Source: Solen grandis
Lineage: Eukaryota; Mollusca; Bivalvia; Adapedonta; Solenidae
NCBI GenBank assembly: GCA_021229015.1
Contig: CM037781.1
Span: 39,353,897-39,417,896 of the forward strand
Length of the DNA: 64,000 bases
Direction: 5' to 3'
Program-made: the position numbers and the translations under genes
Shown here: piece by piece, positions 36,187 through 48,124 of the stretch
How positions within the stretch are numbered: the stretch's first letter is position 1
Layout of the letters: each line of letters opens with the position of its first letter
The notes under the pieces: model-generated
What the model saw: only the letters and a program-made list of their open reading frames with translations
What the model was told of the DNA's origin: nothing
The model's database searches: none

Positions 36187-36428
36187 TTAACCCTTTCCCT
36201 CATGGAGGACACCATGAAAAGACCTATGCGAACAGCATAAAACCAGATCAGCCTGCGAGTAACTCGCAGGCTGATCAGGTTTTATGCTGTTCGCTGCTCC
36301 TCAGTGGTCTGGAAATGAGGATTTTGTAAATAAATTTGGTATGGTTTAACTGTGGTTTTCTGCAGATCAGGCTTTATGTGATACCTATTGAGGGCGTCAA
36401 AATGAGTATATATGAGGGAAAGGGTTAA
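36187..36428 (+). mobile_element. M1 MITE, full length, in LDB intron 1
   Basis: TTAACCCTTTCCCTCATG to TATGAGGGAAAGGGTTAA; hairpin intact. Confidence 0.95.
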
Positions 36429-36499
36429 GTGGGTTCAGTCTCCAGCCATGGCTCACCAAGTTGAAATATGGTGTACCCTCCACATTAAAGTAAGTTAGT

Positions 36500-36570
36500 T
36501 CAGTAGGACCAGTTGGCCTGGTGTCAGGGTAATGTAACCAGGTGTGGTATAAGAAAACATGTCCACAGTA
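36500..36570 (+). mobile_element. SINE family B fragment
   Basis: AGGACCAGTTGGCCTGGTGT and AGGTGTGGTAT match the B body. Confidence 0.6.
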
Positions 36571-36879
36571 TGTCAACAGTATACCTGTCTCTTGTTTCTA
36601 TCCAGTATTGTTGATTGAAAGTAAAAACCCAGAAACAAAATTTTGTCACATATGAAGATATTCAACAGTTTTTATCATATGCTAACAAAAAAAGATTTAT
36701 ATATGAGTGAACTTGTTGATCGTTCAGTCTGTTGGCTTTGTCCTATCAACCCATAAACAGCATGCATTCAGTCAACAAAACAAGAGCTAACGTGAGTGTT
36801 TTGACTCCTGTTTTATTGCTGTGTAATGAATGTAAGCTGGGTACCACCAACTCATAACCATGAGCGAACATTCGCTTGA

Positions 36880-37170
36880 TTGAACACACACCAGGTAGAC
36901 AGATTTAGATGAGTTTTGGTACACATGTTTATCTCCATTAGATAAAGGTCAGCTTCTATGTTGGGCAAAATCTGGAGATTTTTGACAGAGTTATGACCCC
37001 TTTTTGACTTAAAATTTGTCAAAAATACCTTTTCCAATTGATAACTTATCATAGGCTCAATGGATTTTGCTACATTTTGTTACGCCAGTTTATCTCAATA
37101 AACTGAATTCCAAAGACAACTTTGGGCAAAATCTGTAAATTTTGACATCTTTATGGCCTCTTTTTTTTTT
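36880..37170. repeat. Two-unit dispersed repeat, ~165-bp period
   Basis: TTGGGCAAAATCTGGAGATT and TTGGGCAAAATCTGTAAATT, with GTTTATCTC(C/A)AT, recur at a spacing of about 165 bp. Confidence 0.6.
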
Positions 37171-37860
37171 AAAAAATACCATTAGTGATATTTCTAATTT
37201 ACAATGATATTGAATAATTACTTCTCATAAAAAATCTTATTTAACAATGCATTACTATGTCTGGAAAGTGGACCCTCAGTTAAGTCTAGTCAACATATTG
37301 ACAATTAAAGCTGGAAGATAATTAAGGACACCTCTAATATTAAAGTGCAGTTTTTAGGGATCAAGCTCTGTACAGGAAGCACCAATCAATCAGCTGAAAC
37401 ATTCCTGTGCTCGGATGTCTCCTGGGTTTTGTTGCACTGAATCACAGCAAAAACAGCTGTAGTGAACTTCCTGCGGGCAAGGAAAAAATCCTTTGTTTGC
37501 GGGTCATTGGAACATTCGACTGAGAGAAGAAATGATCAAATTTTATCATTGCTTCATTACTGATGAACAGTTAGTCATTATGAAGAGGTTTTTCATATTA
37601 GATTTTAAGATGTTAGATCATTATTGAAGTTTTTACCTCCTTTTTTTGAAATGATCCTCATGATACAGTTACAAAGAAAAGGAAGAATAGCTTGCAATTA
37701 TGTTCTATACTGCTCAGATTAAGTTTAATATTCTTACTTATTGTCATCCCATATTTTGTAAAATATTTATTTCATCTCATATATGTTCAAGAAATCTGTG
37801 TTAGCATGCAGCCACCAGTATAAAACTACCTCATGAATATTCAAGTATAAATAAAATACC

Positions 37861-38101
37861 TTAACCCTTTCCCACATATAGACTCATTTTGACGCACTCA
37901 ATAGGTACCACATAAAGCCTGATCTGCAGAAAACCACAGTTAAACCTTACCAAATTTAATTATAAAGTCCTCATTTCCAGACCACTGAGGAGCAGCAAAC
38001 AGCATAAAACCTGATCAGCCTGCGAGTTACTCGCAGGCTGATCTGGTTTATGCTGTTCGCATAGGTCTTTTCATGGTTTCCTCTATGAGGGAAAGGGTTA
38101 A
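37861..38101 (-). mobile_element. M1 MITE, full length, in LDB intron 1
   Basis: TTAACCCTTTCCCACATATA to TATGAGGGAAAGGGTTAA; hairpin with one base missing in an arm. Confidence 0.95.
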
Positions 38102-38812
38102 ACAAATAATCACCTGGTTTGAGGGTTGTTTTCACACTACATTATATTCCCCTACTTACACACCTGTGGACGTGTTTACTGGTCATCCCTCTCTTGTATT
38201 TTATTGTTGGACACAGCAGTTTGACAAGAACTTGACTTGGACTTTGTCCTTCAGAGAAAAACACGACAATCCTGATGTTAACAATTGTTGACCTTTAGTT
38301 GATTTACATGCATGTTGTACTATCAAAGAAAAAAAGATATGTAAAAATTCTTATCTCACAGTCAAGTTTTATTTATGTCTGTCACCATGCATTTAAAAGT
38401 CATTAGATATACATATTTTTATCAAATCTTATTTTACTCAAATCTAGATCTGGACATTTTTTATTTAAAGCTTAAAAGTATTTGAATGTTTTGAAATTAA
38501 GCAGCATATAGATTTCATTAAGTGTTATTAACATTGAAAAACTTCTAGTTAGACAGCAGGGGTTCCATAAATATCTGACAAAGTAGAAACCCGATCTCTT
38601 GTATTTTTAGTGACTCCTTCTGCATGATATTCTTAAAAATTTAAAGAGATTTGATTTATATTAATAGAATTTGATAATGAGTCCTGTTTATATAACAATG
38701 CCCAAAATCAACAGTTACAAAGTTTTAAAAACATGCTAGACCTCATGTGGCAATAACATGCTTTCAGATACAGAATAACAAAAGTGGTAAGATAGATACT
38801 GTTTGATTTCTG
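38102..38812. other. LDB intron 1, nothing recognised
   Basis: AT-rich, no signal. Confidence 0.45.
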
Positions 38813-39024
38813 TTAACCCTTAACCTGCTGAATTTCTCAAATGGACTCAGTCGGCATCTTTTTTGGAACTGTCCTTTATCAATTTTAGGAATAACAAGAT
38901 GAAAACTTGTACTTGGTCAGCCAACAGTAAAGAGCCTGGCCAGCCTGCACAGATGTGCAGGCTGGCCTAGTTATTTACTGGTGGCAAAGGTTAGCACTTA
39001 CAGTTCCAGCAGGGTAAGGGTTAA
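38813..39024. mobile_element. TTAA MITE of a second family (M2)
   Basis: TTAACCCTTAACCTGCTG faces CAGCAGGGTAAGGGTTAA. The central palindrome GGCCAGCCTGCACA/TGTGCAGGCTGGCC uses a core (CAGCCTGC) also seen in M1, but the rest differs. Confidence 0.85.
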
Positions 39025-39420
39025 AGTCATTTTGCAGCTTAAACTCTCCACCTGCTTAGCCAGTTTAACCAGTCCTGCAGGTCTTTTATAAAATGTCCAT
39101 GGGAGAACTCTGGTTTCAGTATATCTAGATAATGTTGCTATATTGCACATGATTTTCTCAATTTTATTCATCAAATTTTCAAACCAGTATGCACTTTGTA
39201 GAACAGTTATGGACATTTATCACACAGTTTTACTATCAGCAATGTAGCATGGTTATTAGAGCTTGTTATTGTCTCACATGGTATTGAAATGGTGGGAGGG
39301 GGTGAGTTCAAAAGCAAAAAAAGTTTTGTTGTGTGTGTGTGTGTTTTCATAATAGTCACATATTTGCAGACCTTATAATTCCAGGAATAATAACACATTA
39401 GACCTAAACCTTATACAGAC

Positions 39421-39437
39421 CCCCCCCCCCCCCCCCC
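39421..39437. repeat. Poly-C run
   Basis: Seventeen C residues; a likely length-error site in the assembly. Confidence 0.95.
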
Positions 39438-39439
39438 AG

Positions 39440-39592
39440 AAAGAGCTGTCTGATTTAGGTCTCCTAGGTCTCCTCTACTACTGTAACTCAGATCTACACA
39501 GTAACCCATTGTTTCATATACCATTTAAGGCTCCTTAATATTGATATTCATTAATTCATAATTTGAATATTCATGAGGTTAAGGGTTAACCA
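39440..39592. repeat. Family C repeat
   Basis: AGAGCTGTCTGATTTAGGTC to GAATATTCATGAGGTTAAGG. Confidence 0.75.
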
Positions 39593-40204
39593 AATTGATT
39601 TGCCAACCCCTAGTGACCAGTAAGCAATGTTGTTAGGTTTATTCATGATGGAAAAGGTTAAATAGCATCCCTATTACCTGTGCAGGTAAATCAGGTCACA
39701 GGTGTCAGATTAGATTGTAGGGGTCAGTTTGATACAGGGACTTACAGGTGAGGATGATAAACTGAGTTCAGATATAGGTGATATTTTCTTGAAGGGCAGT
39801 TCAATGATACAATGTACAGATGAGTTGAGTAATAAAATGGACAAAAATGCAACCAGTCCTTTCAAAATCCAATCTAAAATGATAACTACATGTATTAAAT
39901 GATGGCCCAAAATTACCTCAATTTGTTAAATGTAGTGAAAGGCTAAATACATACAGTGGCTTATCCAGGCATATGCTCATGCGCCGTTGCATAAAATTCA
40001 TACAATATGACAGTGTTGTACAAAATACCACATTAAGGCATTAATTCCTCAAAGCTTGCTTTGGTCTGACCAAATCCCCACATCCGATGGTAGCATTGCT
40101 GCTCATATTTGGTGTAACATTCATAATGGTTCAGCTATGCCCCTGGCAAATAATGCATGTTAAATGTATAAATACCATAAGTCAAATTCAAGCTGGGCTT
40201 TTTT

Positions 40205-40412
40205 GTAAATACCAGTCCCGATGGCTGTGTGGTTAGTGTGTCTGCCCTGGAATCAGGAGTTTGTGGGTTCAATCCCCAGCCACAGCATACCAAAGAAATA
40301 AAAAAGTACTGGTATAGCTCCCTTGATACTAAAGTGTGGCAGCACAATATATGTCTCAAGTAGAAATAGTCTCTAAATGACTGGAAAAATGTCTGCAGGA
40401 AGTTTAATCCAA
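40205..40412 (+). mobile_element. SINE family B with internal deletion
   Basis: The head CCCGATGGCTGTGTGGTTAG and B box GTGGGTTCAATCCCC are followed by the tail CTCAAGTAGAAATAGTCTC. The middle (TTCCAGGACTGG to ATCATGCC) is missing. Confidence 0.82.
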
Positions 40413-41234
40413 TAGACAAAGAAACCTATTTTGTAAGTAAGCTTGGTCTAACAAGATAATTTCATGTTTTAAAGAAAATGTCAGATCAGCTTAAGAGCAG
40501 GTCCATGTACCGGTGGATGATATCTGATGGGGGCTATCCTGTTAAGAGGGAAAGGAAATTTGGTGTATTATCAAGCCTTACAGACCAGTATAGTTTTCAC
40601 TATTAATTTCATATGTTGACAAATGGATAAAAAGATCAAAAGTTCACAGAGAATAATATTCCTATCAGGTGTCATTTTAAGGAATTATTTTTAGGTTGTA
40701 AATTTAAGACATAATTCATCTAAGATAGAAAGATTTAGACTTTATTTATTTATGATAAAATGAATTTTTGGACTAACTAAACTAATAGTAAGAGCCTCAG
40801 ATCTTGGGAATCTTTTACGGACCATGGCCACATGCAGAGTAAGTGTAGAACTATTCTGATAGGCAATCTTTTGGTTTCTCATCTTAGATTTAAAAAATAG
40901 AATTTTCATGTGAGAGAAATCCAGGACTTTTAATTGTCTATTTAGAATAGGTAATATGACAAAATGGAATCTGCTGATGCAATAAACCATCCTAAAAAGG
41001 AGAGGGTTGAACTCCCAGTCTGTCATAACCCTATACTTCATAGGCATGTTTTGACACCTTGGAAGACAGCAGAGCAGAGCAGACCTCCTGGAAAGGGCCT
41101 CTCTCTTCGACCACTTAACCTCTACCAAGATAACTAAGGTACCCTAATGAAACATTAGGAAACCTTGGTTATCTCTGTGAAAGGCCATGAGGACCGAAAT
41201 ATAGCGGAACCATTACAGGGACTTTACCTGAAGG
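40413..41234. other. LDB intron 1, nothing recognised
   Basis: A 128-codon minus-strand open frame at 40742-41128 has no recognisable domain; not called. Confidence 0.4.
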
Positions 41235-41375
41235 TCTCCTCTGTTTGGTCTTACAGTATCAAGCTCAGATTCTACACAGTCTGCATTATAAAGAAAAATC
41301 CATAGTTTCATATACCATTTGAGATAATTAATATTTATCAATTGAACATGAATATTCATGAGATGAAAGGTTAAA
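41235..41375. repeat. Family C repeat
   Basis: CTCTGTTTGGTCTTACAGTA to GAATATTCATGAGATGAAAGGTTAA-type end. Confidence 0.7.
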
Positions 41376-42730
41376 ATGGTATAGGTCGATCTCAGGTTTA
41401 CGTGAAATTTGTTTATGGTATGATGCTACAGTGAAGGCAATACTATCCCAGCCTTTTGTAACTTAAACTGTGGGTGAGATGTTAAAATTAACTGTAAACA
41501 AGCTAAATGTTAAATATTAAAAGAATAAGATTGATGATCATCTTTACATTTAGAATACATATTTATATAAAAGTACCCTCTCTCTCTCCGTTACAATAGT
41601 GTGGTCAGTAACAAGAGAAAAAATAGGAAAAAATGTTGGAAATTTCAAAAGCAATTTACACAGCCATCAGTTGGCATGATTCATAGATTTTTTTCTTCCT
41701 CTATTTTTCACAAGTCTTTGTGGGGGAAAATGTTTCTCTTAGCAATGGGGGATTTCTGGGAACTGGCTTTAGCTGAGGAAGGATATGATGTGATAAAATA
41801 ACAGATGTTTAGAATAAAGATAGAGTGACAGAGAGAAATAGTGGGAAAGAGAAAAACATCAACAATTTAATGAATTAATGAGTTAAAAAAGTTATTAGAT
41901 GGGTAAATATAGAATTAATTGGACTAAAAATGATTTTTTAAGGATTAGTTGGGTCTAAAAGATCCATTTTTTCCTTCAGGAGTCAGTGGCCAATGTAATT
42001 AGTTTATTTTGTAACTTTCGTGCCGAGGATGGTCATCCAGACGGTTGATTGTTTCTGCTTATTGTGGGGACAAGGCAAGCCAGGGACACTGACTGATGAT
42101 GCCAGAGATGCTTGTTAAAATGGCAATTATTGACAAAATGGTCACATGACTGTCTTACAGACAAACTACTTGCTAATTCCAATGAAGGAAAGCGACTACT
42201 TGCTAATAAGCTCTTGGTGTGTCGATAAAACAAAAGTATTGTAGTTCTTGCATGAAATACATCTGATATTTTCTTACTAGAGACATTTTTTCTGATTTTT
42301 CAAACCTTGTTTTACCGGTATATTTAGTTTCATGTGGTTAGAATGATTCTTCTTCAATTCAAAGGTTAAGACATTTAATTACTTTATCATACAAATTTAA
42401 TATCCAGAAAAAAAATGTCTGAAACATATGATATTTATGAGAAAAGGTTTAGAAGAGTAGCTGTGGTGGCCAGGTGGAACATTGGTTCAAGTTTTAATTA
42501 TAACAACTCTGACAGGGGCAACTGTATGGGAATCAATTCCTACTCACAACTTCCAATCCTCTGAGTCCGGTTTAATTGATCACCTTCAGTGACAGCTGTA
42601 GTTCAAACAGCATGATGATTGGAACTCTAAACTTTCTTCTAATGCTCCTTTCAAATAATTGTTATAACTGACATTGGCTAAAATCATCGAGATTTGATTA
42701 TATATGTTTTTTATTTTTTTCTGCTTACAG
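41376..42730. other. End of LDB intron 1, nothing recognised
   Basis: AT-rich; the final 30 bases give the pyrimidine tract of the exon 2 acceptor. Confidence 0.45.
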
Positions 42731-42833
42731 GACAGTGACAATCTCTGGTGGGATGCCTTCGCTACGGAGTTTTTCGAGGATGAAGCAACTCTCACTCTTT
42801 CTTTCTGTCTGGAGGATGGACCAAAAAGATACA
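42731..42833 (+). CDS. LDB: LDB exon 2 (dimerisation domain)
   Basis: The acceptor TTTTTTTCTGCTTACAG ends at 42730 and the donor GTAAGT starts at 42834; the exon ends in phase 1. It encodes DSDNLWWDAFATEFFEDEAT and continues through LSFCLEDGPKRY, one of the most conserved stretches of the LDB dimerisation domain and almost identical to vertebrate LDB2. It follows a 7.5 kb intron. Confidence 0.97.
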
Positions 42834-42905
42834 GTAAGTATAGGCCTCCACACTCCCTTAACTACGTTAATGATTTCTTTCTGATAAATACATTGGTCCT
42901 TTTTT

Positions 42906-43013
42906 GTGTCACCTGCTGTAAGCAGAGGTGACACATAGGGATCACTTTTCCCTCGTCCATCAGTCCATTTGTCTGTCCGTCACACTTTTTCCATCACCTT
43001 CAGCAGGTGACAC
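42906..43013. mobile_element. 108-bp element with 13-bp inverted repeats
   Basis: GTGTCACCTGCTG (42906-42918) is inverted exactly at CAGCAGGTGACAC (43001-43013). Only 72 bp after exon 2. A related end (CTTCAGCAGGTGAAAA) is near 43762. Confidence 0.75.
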
Positions 43014-43344
43014 ATGTGTTCCAAAGAACACTCTTGTTTTTGTATTTCTTTTCTTCTTAGCTTCTCTCTCTCTCTAGTGGTGGACTGATTAATCAAAAAG
43101 TCAACGAATCAATGACGAGCTACTGGTTGACGTGACGATGACGACGAAAATAATTCGTTGACGAAATATTGACGAAAAATAAAAAAAGAGAAAAAAAAAG
43201 AGGGGATGTCGTTGATATTTCAACGCGCATCTGATTGGGTAATTAAATAAATTTAATAAGGATACTTTTAAAGTAGCACTTTGCACGTCTTTGGTCTCTG
43301 ATTGTAACCTCTTATACTTTATTTCCGTTCTATATAATCTTTAT

Positions 43345-43545
43345 GGTACAGAGTACTTTCCGCTGTGGGTTCGAATCCCAGAGGGGACTTTGGATTTTTC
43401 ATGTGAGGAAGCCTTCCAGCTGGCTTGCGGTAGGTCGGTGGTTCTACCCGGGTACCTCTGTGTACTCGGGGTCTTCCTCCACCTCTAATCAGTTGGACGT
43501 TGCTATATGATTGAAATACTATCGCAGCGACGGTAAACCCCAATA
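43345..43545 (+). mobile_element. SINE family A, 5'-truncated
   Basis: B-box region GTGGGTTCGAATCCCAG, then CCAGCTGGCTTGCGG and tail GCTATATGATTGAAATACTA, ending in (CAA)n. The A-box part is lost. Confidence 0.85.
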
Positions 43546-44026
43546 CAACAACAACAACAGAGTACTTTGTTTTCATGTTGTACAATAAAAACATAAAAAA
43601 ATGCAGGTTTTAATTGGCATTTGCTCCAAAATAGTTTAATCATACCTCTGATTAATCAACGAATATTTTTCGACTGATTCCAATTACTATCTCTCTCTAT
43701 CCTTACATATTTTGCTTATTATACCCCCTCAAACGTCTGTCCGTCACACTTTTCCCTCACACTTCAGCAGGTGAAAAAAAACTCAGTAATTACATCTAAA
43801 TAAGAAAAATTGAAAGCTTAATGGTATTCACAAAAAAAAAAATAAAAAAAAAATTACTTAGTAAATGTAATACATAATGGTATGAAATAAGGTTATATTT
43901 ATTATACTGCAGCTTATAAGGAGTCGAGGCTATATAATGATCACACTGGTCGTGTAATGTCAGGTACTGCACTCTTATTACAAGGTGTAATGAGGGGGTA
44001 TTAATCAACATTACTGCTTGCTCTAG

Positions 44027-44268
44027 TTAACCCTTTCCCTCATATAGACTCATTTTGACACACTCAATAGGTACCACATAAAGCCTGATCTGCTGAAAAC
44101 CACAGTTAAACCTTACCAAATTTAATTATAAAGTCATCATTTCCAGACCACTGAGGAGCAGCGAACAGCATAAAACCTGATCAGCCTGCGAGTTACTCGC
44201 AGGCTGATCTGGTTTTATGTTGTTCGCATAGGTCTTTTCATGGTTTCCTCTATGAGGGAAAGGGTTAA
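44027..44268 (-). mobile_element. M1 MITE, full length, LDB intron 2
   Basis: Both TIRs and the hairpin are intact; 570 bp before exon 3. Confidence 0.95.
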
Positions 44269-44840
44269 GTTTATTTTATTGTGCAAATAAGATATAAAAA
44301 TACACCAATTAGAACAACATTCTAATGACTAAAATAAAATGTGTTGTTTGAAATTCCTCTGCTTTCTATCAGAGGTCCTTTCCTTCCCAAACAATTTTTT
44401 TGAGGAGCAAAAGATAATATAAAAGATTTTCCAAATTTCTGGTCAATTAATTCAGCATGTTTTATAATGCCATCTTAAATGAATAAGTTTTCCTGTAAGA
44501 TAATGTAATCAGAGTTTGTGGTATGAAGGACAAAGTGTTCTTGTTGGGGTATTAATTCCCTTTCATTATAAACTCTAGTGGATAATGCATTTAGATTTCT
44601 TGAATATTGCATTTAGAGACCATACATACATATCACATTTTATCGAACAGTATTTTAACTTTTATGACAATTGATAGATGATAAAATTTGGGTCTATTAT
44701 ATTTGATTGAACTGCATTGTTACATAATGACAGTTGACAAATTATTTTGTTGGTGTCTATTATATTTGCCTTCACTTTATAATGGATTGTGTAGTTCTAC
44801 ACTTTATATATTAATTTGTCATCTCACGCTTGTTTTCCAG

Positions 44841-45013
44841 CCATTGGTCGCACCCTGATTCCCCGCTATTTCCGCAGTATATTTGAGGGTGGGGTGACAG
44901 ACCTGTACTACATCCTTAAGCATCCCAAGGAATCATTCCACACGACCTCCATCACTCTGGACTGTGACATAGCTACCATGGTAACTCACCATGGCAAACC
45001 CATGTTTACAAAG
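44841..45013 (+). CDS. LDB: LDB exon 3 (dimerisation domain)
   Basis: The acceptor TTGTTTTCCAG ends at 44840; two bases complete the split Thr codon and the frame runs TIGRTLIPRYFRSIFEGG to HHGKPMFTK. The orthodox donor is AAG|GTCAGT at 45014, leaving phase 0. A second GT four bases on (45018, GTAGGT) would leave phase 1. The choice matters because exon 4 is in the conserved frame only with phase 1; see the finding at 45008-45640. The conserved vertebrate boundary is after FTK, which favours the first donor by homology. Confidence 0.95.
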
Positions 45014-45621
45014 GTCAGTAGGTCAGGAGTCACTGGGCCTCATTAGCGTGCTTATACTACTAGCTTTTGGTGCCGCCTGTAAGAGCTTTTAAAAACCTTT
45101 TTTTTTTCAGTGAATGACTGTTCTGGATTTTAGTAGAAATTTAAACAAACATCTGTGGGGAATAATAACCAGCCTGAAACTCGCTTCCTTCACCAGAGTA
45201 TTTCAAAGTTCACGCAGTCAACATTTCTGTGGGGAAGTGATGAGATGTCTATCAGTGAATTACAATGTGAAATGGAGGGTTGAAGGATGTGATTATCATT
45301 TAATTGAATATGGGGCCAAGGGACATTAGTTGGTATATTTGCAATTACAATATTCAGATTTGTACGGACAAAAATCATAGCATGTGCAAAATTACAGTAT
45401 GTTAAATGTTGCATTCTTGACTCAACTTTACTGATGTAACTTAAGCTTCTCCATTGGTGCACGTCCTGACTCAAAACAAAGTCCTGCATAGCAGAAATCC
45501 AGATATTCCAGGGAAATCTGGTCAAGTAAACATTTTCATGAATATTTATTATCAGCTATGGGTAATCAGTGATTAACCAGGTATATATTTGATATGACTT
45601 TTGATCTAAACTTGTTTCCAG

Positions 45622-45758
45622 GTGTGACAGAGGGTCGACTGGTATTGGAGTTCACATTTGATGATTTGATGCGAATACGCTCATGGCACTTTGCTGTTCG
45701 ACAGCATCGGGAGTTGATCCCGCGCAGTGTCATTGCTATGCAGATTGGGGCCAATGAG
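45622..45758 (+). CDS. LDB: LDB exon 4, frame-inconsistent at its 5' end
   Basis: The acceptor TTGTTTCCAG ends at 45621. In the conserved frame (ACA at 45627) the exon reads TEGRLVLEFTFDDLMRIRSW and on to HRELIPRSVIAMQ...NE, ending at GAG|GTGTGC (donor at 45759). The family expects VCTEGR here. The exon starts GTGTGACAGAG, one base short of GTG TGN ACA GAG, so joining to 45013 gives GTG TGA, an immediate stop. Joining from 45017 instead gives KVSVTEGR with the frame open. A single missing base in the assembly or haplotype is the simplest alternative. Confidence 0.9.
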
Positions 45759-45979
45759 GTGTGCATTATTATTTTTTATTCTTTTCATCATATATCTTCT
45801 TGTAGTAACCCAACCCTTAACAATACACCCTCTTAATCCATTAGAGACTGCTGAAAATCTAGATGAAACTGAAAGCAGTTTTCGTAATGCTCTTTATGGT
45901 ATGTGCTTGAAGCAAGATAATTTTTGGCAAACATTTCTAAGGGGAGATAATTATGTTTATTTTCATTTGATAAAGTGTT

Positions 45980-46580
45980 CTATGGGGTATTTTATGACCG
46001 TCAAAGATAGTTATAGTTTTACCTAGAATTTTATGTAACTATTTCTCAGTAATCACTGGATGAAATTCAGTGAAACATCATGAAAAGCTTCCCTACCAAG
46101 AGGAAATGTACATACTATCAGCATAATTTGATTAGGAGATTTCCAGAGTTATAAATCTTTGTTGTTGTTTTTTTTACATCTAGATTTTTATCTAGAGCAA
46201 CCCCTGGCTAGTATTAAATGACAATTAATAAGGAATTAATCTGTAAGAGAAACTGTACTCGTTATCAACATGTTTTAGTTTGTTGATTTTTCTCAAATGC
46301 TTTTTTTCTGTCCAGATTCCTCCAAACAAATCTGGCAGGAATTCAAAGAAGCATTATCGGAAGCTTTTCTTTCAAGAGAAGATGTGCACATCATCAGCAT
46401 GTTTTGATTAATTGATTTATGGCCCATGTGTTTTTTTTTCCATCAATATTCATGTGTGGACAATTTCCCAGTAACCACAGGTTGGAATTCAATGAAACTT
46501 CACCACAAATGACATTGAAAAGTGGCTGCTTCATCTGCCTGTGTGTCTCTTAGTGCATTTGTCTGTCCCAGTACTCATTA
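45980..46580. repeat. Diverged dispersed repeat in LDB intron 4
   Basis: CAGTAA(T/C)CAC(T/A)GG.TG(A/G)AATTCA.TGAAAC and CATCAGCAT(A/G).TTTGATTA blocks recur, suggesting internal units of a few hundred bases. Confidence 0.5.
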
Positions 46581-46661
46581 GAATTGTGTCACTTTTTGAT
46601 GTTGTTATATTGTTATAGTCATCTTTTGTGTTTTGGGCCATGCCATTTTTGCTGATCTCAC

Positions 46662-46884
46662 TTATCCCTTTCCCTCATACAGACTCATTTTGACGTACTC
46701 AGTAGGTACCACATAAAGCCTGATCTGCAGAAAACCACAGTTAAACCTTACCAAATTTAATTGTAAAATCCTCATTTCCGGACCACTGAGGAGCAGCGAA
46801 CAGCATAGTTACTCGCAGGCTGATCTGGTTTTATGCTGTTCGCATAGGTCTTTTCATTGTTTCCTCTATGAGGGAAAGGGTTAA
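46662..46884 (-). mobile_element. M1 MITE with deleted hairpin arm
   Basis: The left TIR has TTATCCC instead of TTAACCC. One arm of the central hairpin (AACCTGATCAGCCTGCGA) is deleted. Confidence 0.9.
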
Positions 46885-48124
46885 GGCAGATACCAGTTGC
46901 CTGTAATCTTGTTTGGCACAGGTTGTACAGTATTGTTACAGGTACTTGTGAACATTATAATACCTGATCATCATGCAAGTGATTCCCAGGGTGATCTAGT
47001 TTAGTAATGATTGCATTTAGGTGGTTAAGTATAGAACATTCAAATATGCATGTTTGAATTTATATTTTACAACTGTAAGTTTAGGTACAGAATATATACT
47101 TGCATTAAAGAGGGGAAACATCAGATTCTCTGCTGTGTACATACCTTTTATAGAAGCAAACGTATCAGACGTTATCATGGCAGTGTGATGGATGTACTAT
47201 TTATCTGTATTGATTATATTGCATATATTTTGTGATGCCTATCAGAAGATTGTCTTCCATTTCCAAGGAAAAGATATGTAGTATTTCTTTCTTTTTAATG
47301 GTGACAAATTCAGATAAGAGACTTCTGTATAGTAATTTCACAGAAGTGTGTGGCAGGAGGGGCTATATAGGAATCAGATTGTCACATCATGTTCTGTCCT
47401 GTCCTACGCTCACATTACATGAGAACCAAAGTGGGATTTGGAAGTATTAATCATTCTCAGTTATATGGTCCTAGATAAAGACTTATCTGAATATGTGTCA
47501 GATATGGCATAAACTAGATTTACAAAATAGTTCCTGTGTAATGTTTGTATCATTTTAACAGTAGAACTTAATGATGAGGCTATTGGGTCCGCTGTCAACT
47601 GGTGTTAGTAATGAGGTGATCTGATTATAAGTGATGAGTCTATAGAGATTGTCCCAAAGTAGAGGTTGTCTGTTTTGATGTTTTCTCCAATTGTTGAATA
47701 CAAGCATTGATACTTTTTAGACTAGTTACATTTACCTTAGTTAACATGAAGGACTTTGTCTTACCCCTGTGCCTTGTAGTAAAGCATTAGTTTTCAATAG
47801 TTGTTATTGTTTGATTAAGTACTGATAAGTCAAATTAGACTAAAAATGCATTTTATAGATGTATAAGGACTCAGATTAGTATACCCATTCTTTATATAAG
47901 TTTTGCTTTATAGAAATCATTCTAGTTGCTTCCCATCATGTCCACGTTCTGTCCAACACTCACATTACATGAGGACAAGATGGGATTCAGAGATACTTTT
48001 CATCTTTAGTGACAGTTCTAATTGGTTGTGCCAAATCCCTCTTAATCATTTCTCATACTCACTATATTTTATAGTGATACATTTTATCTCAAAGGTACCA
48101 GTAGAAACCTGATCTGGAGCCAAT
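46885..48124. other. LDB intron 4, nothing recognised
   Basis: A loosely duplicated CACATTACATGAGAAC/GAC segment occurs near 47410 and 47960; no genes. Confidence 0.4.

Noticed and set aside
40742..41128. 128-codon minus-strand open frame in LDB intron 1
   Set aside because: No family features; antisense in an intron; not supported.
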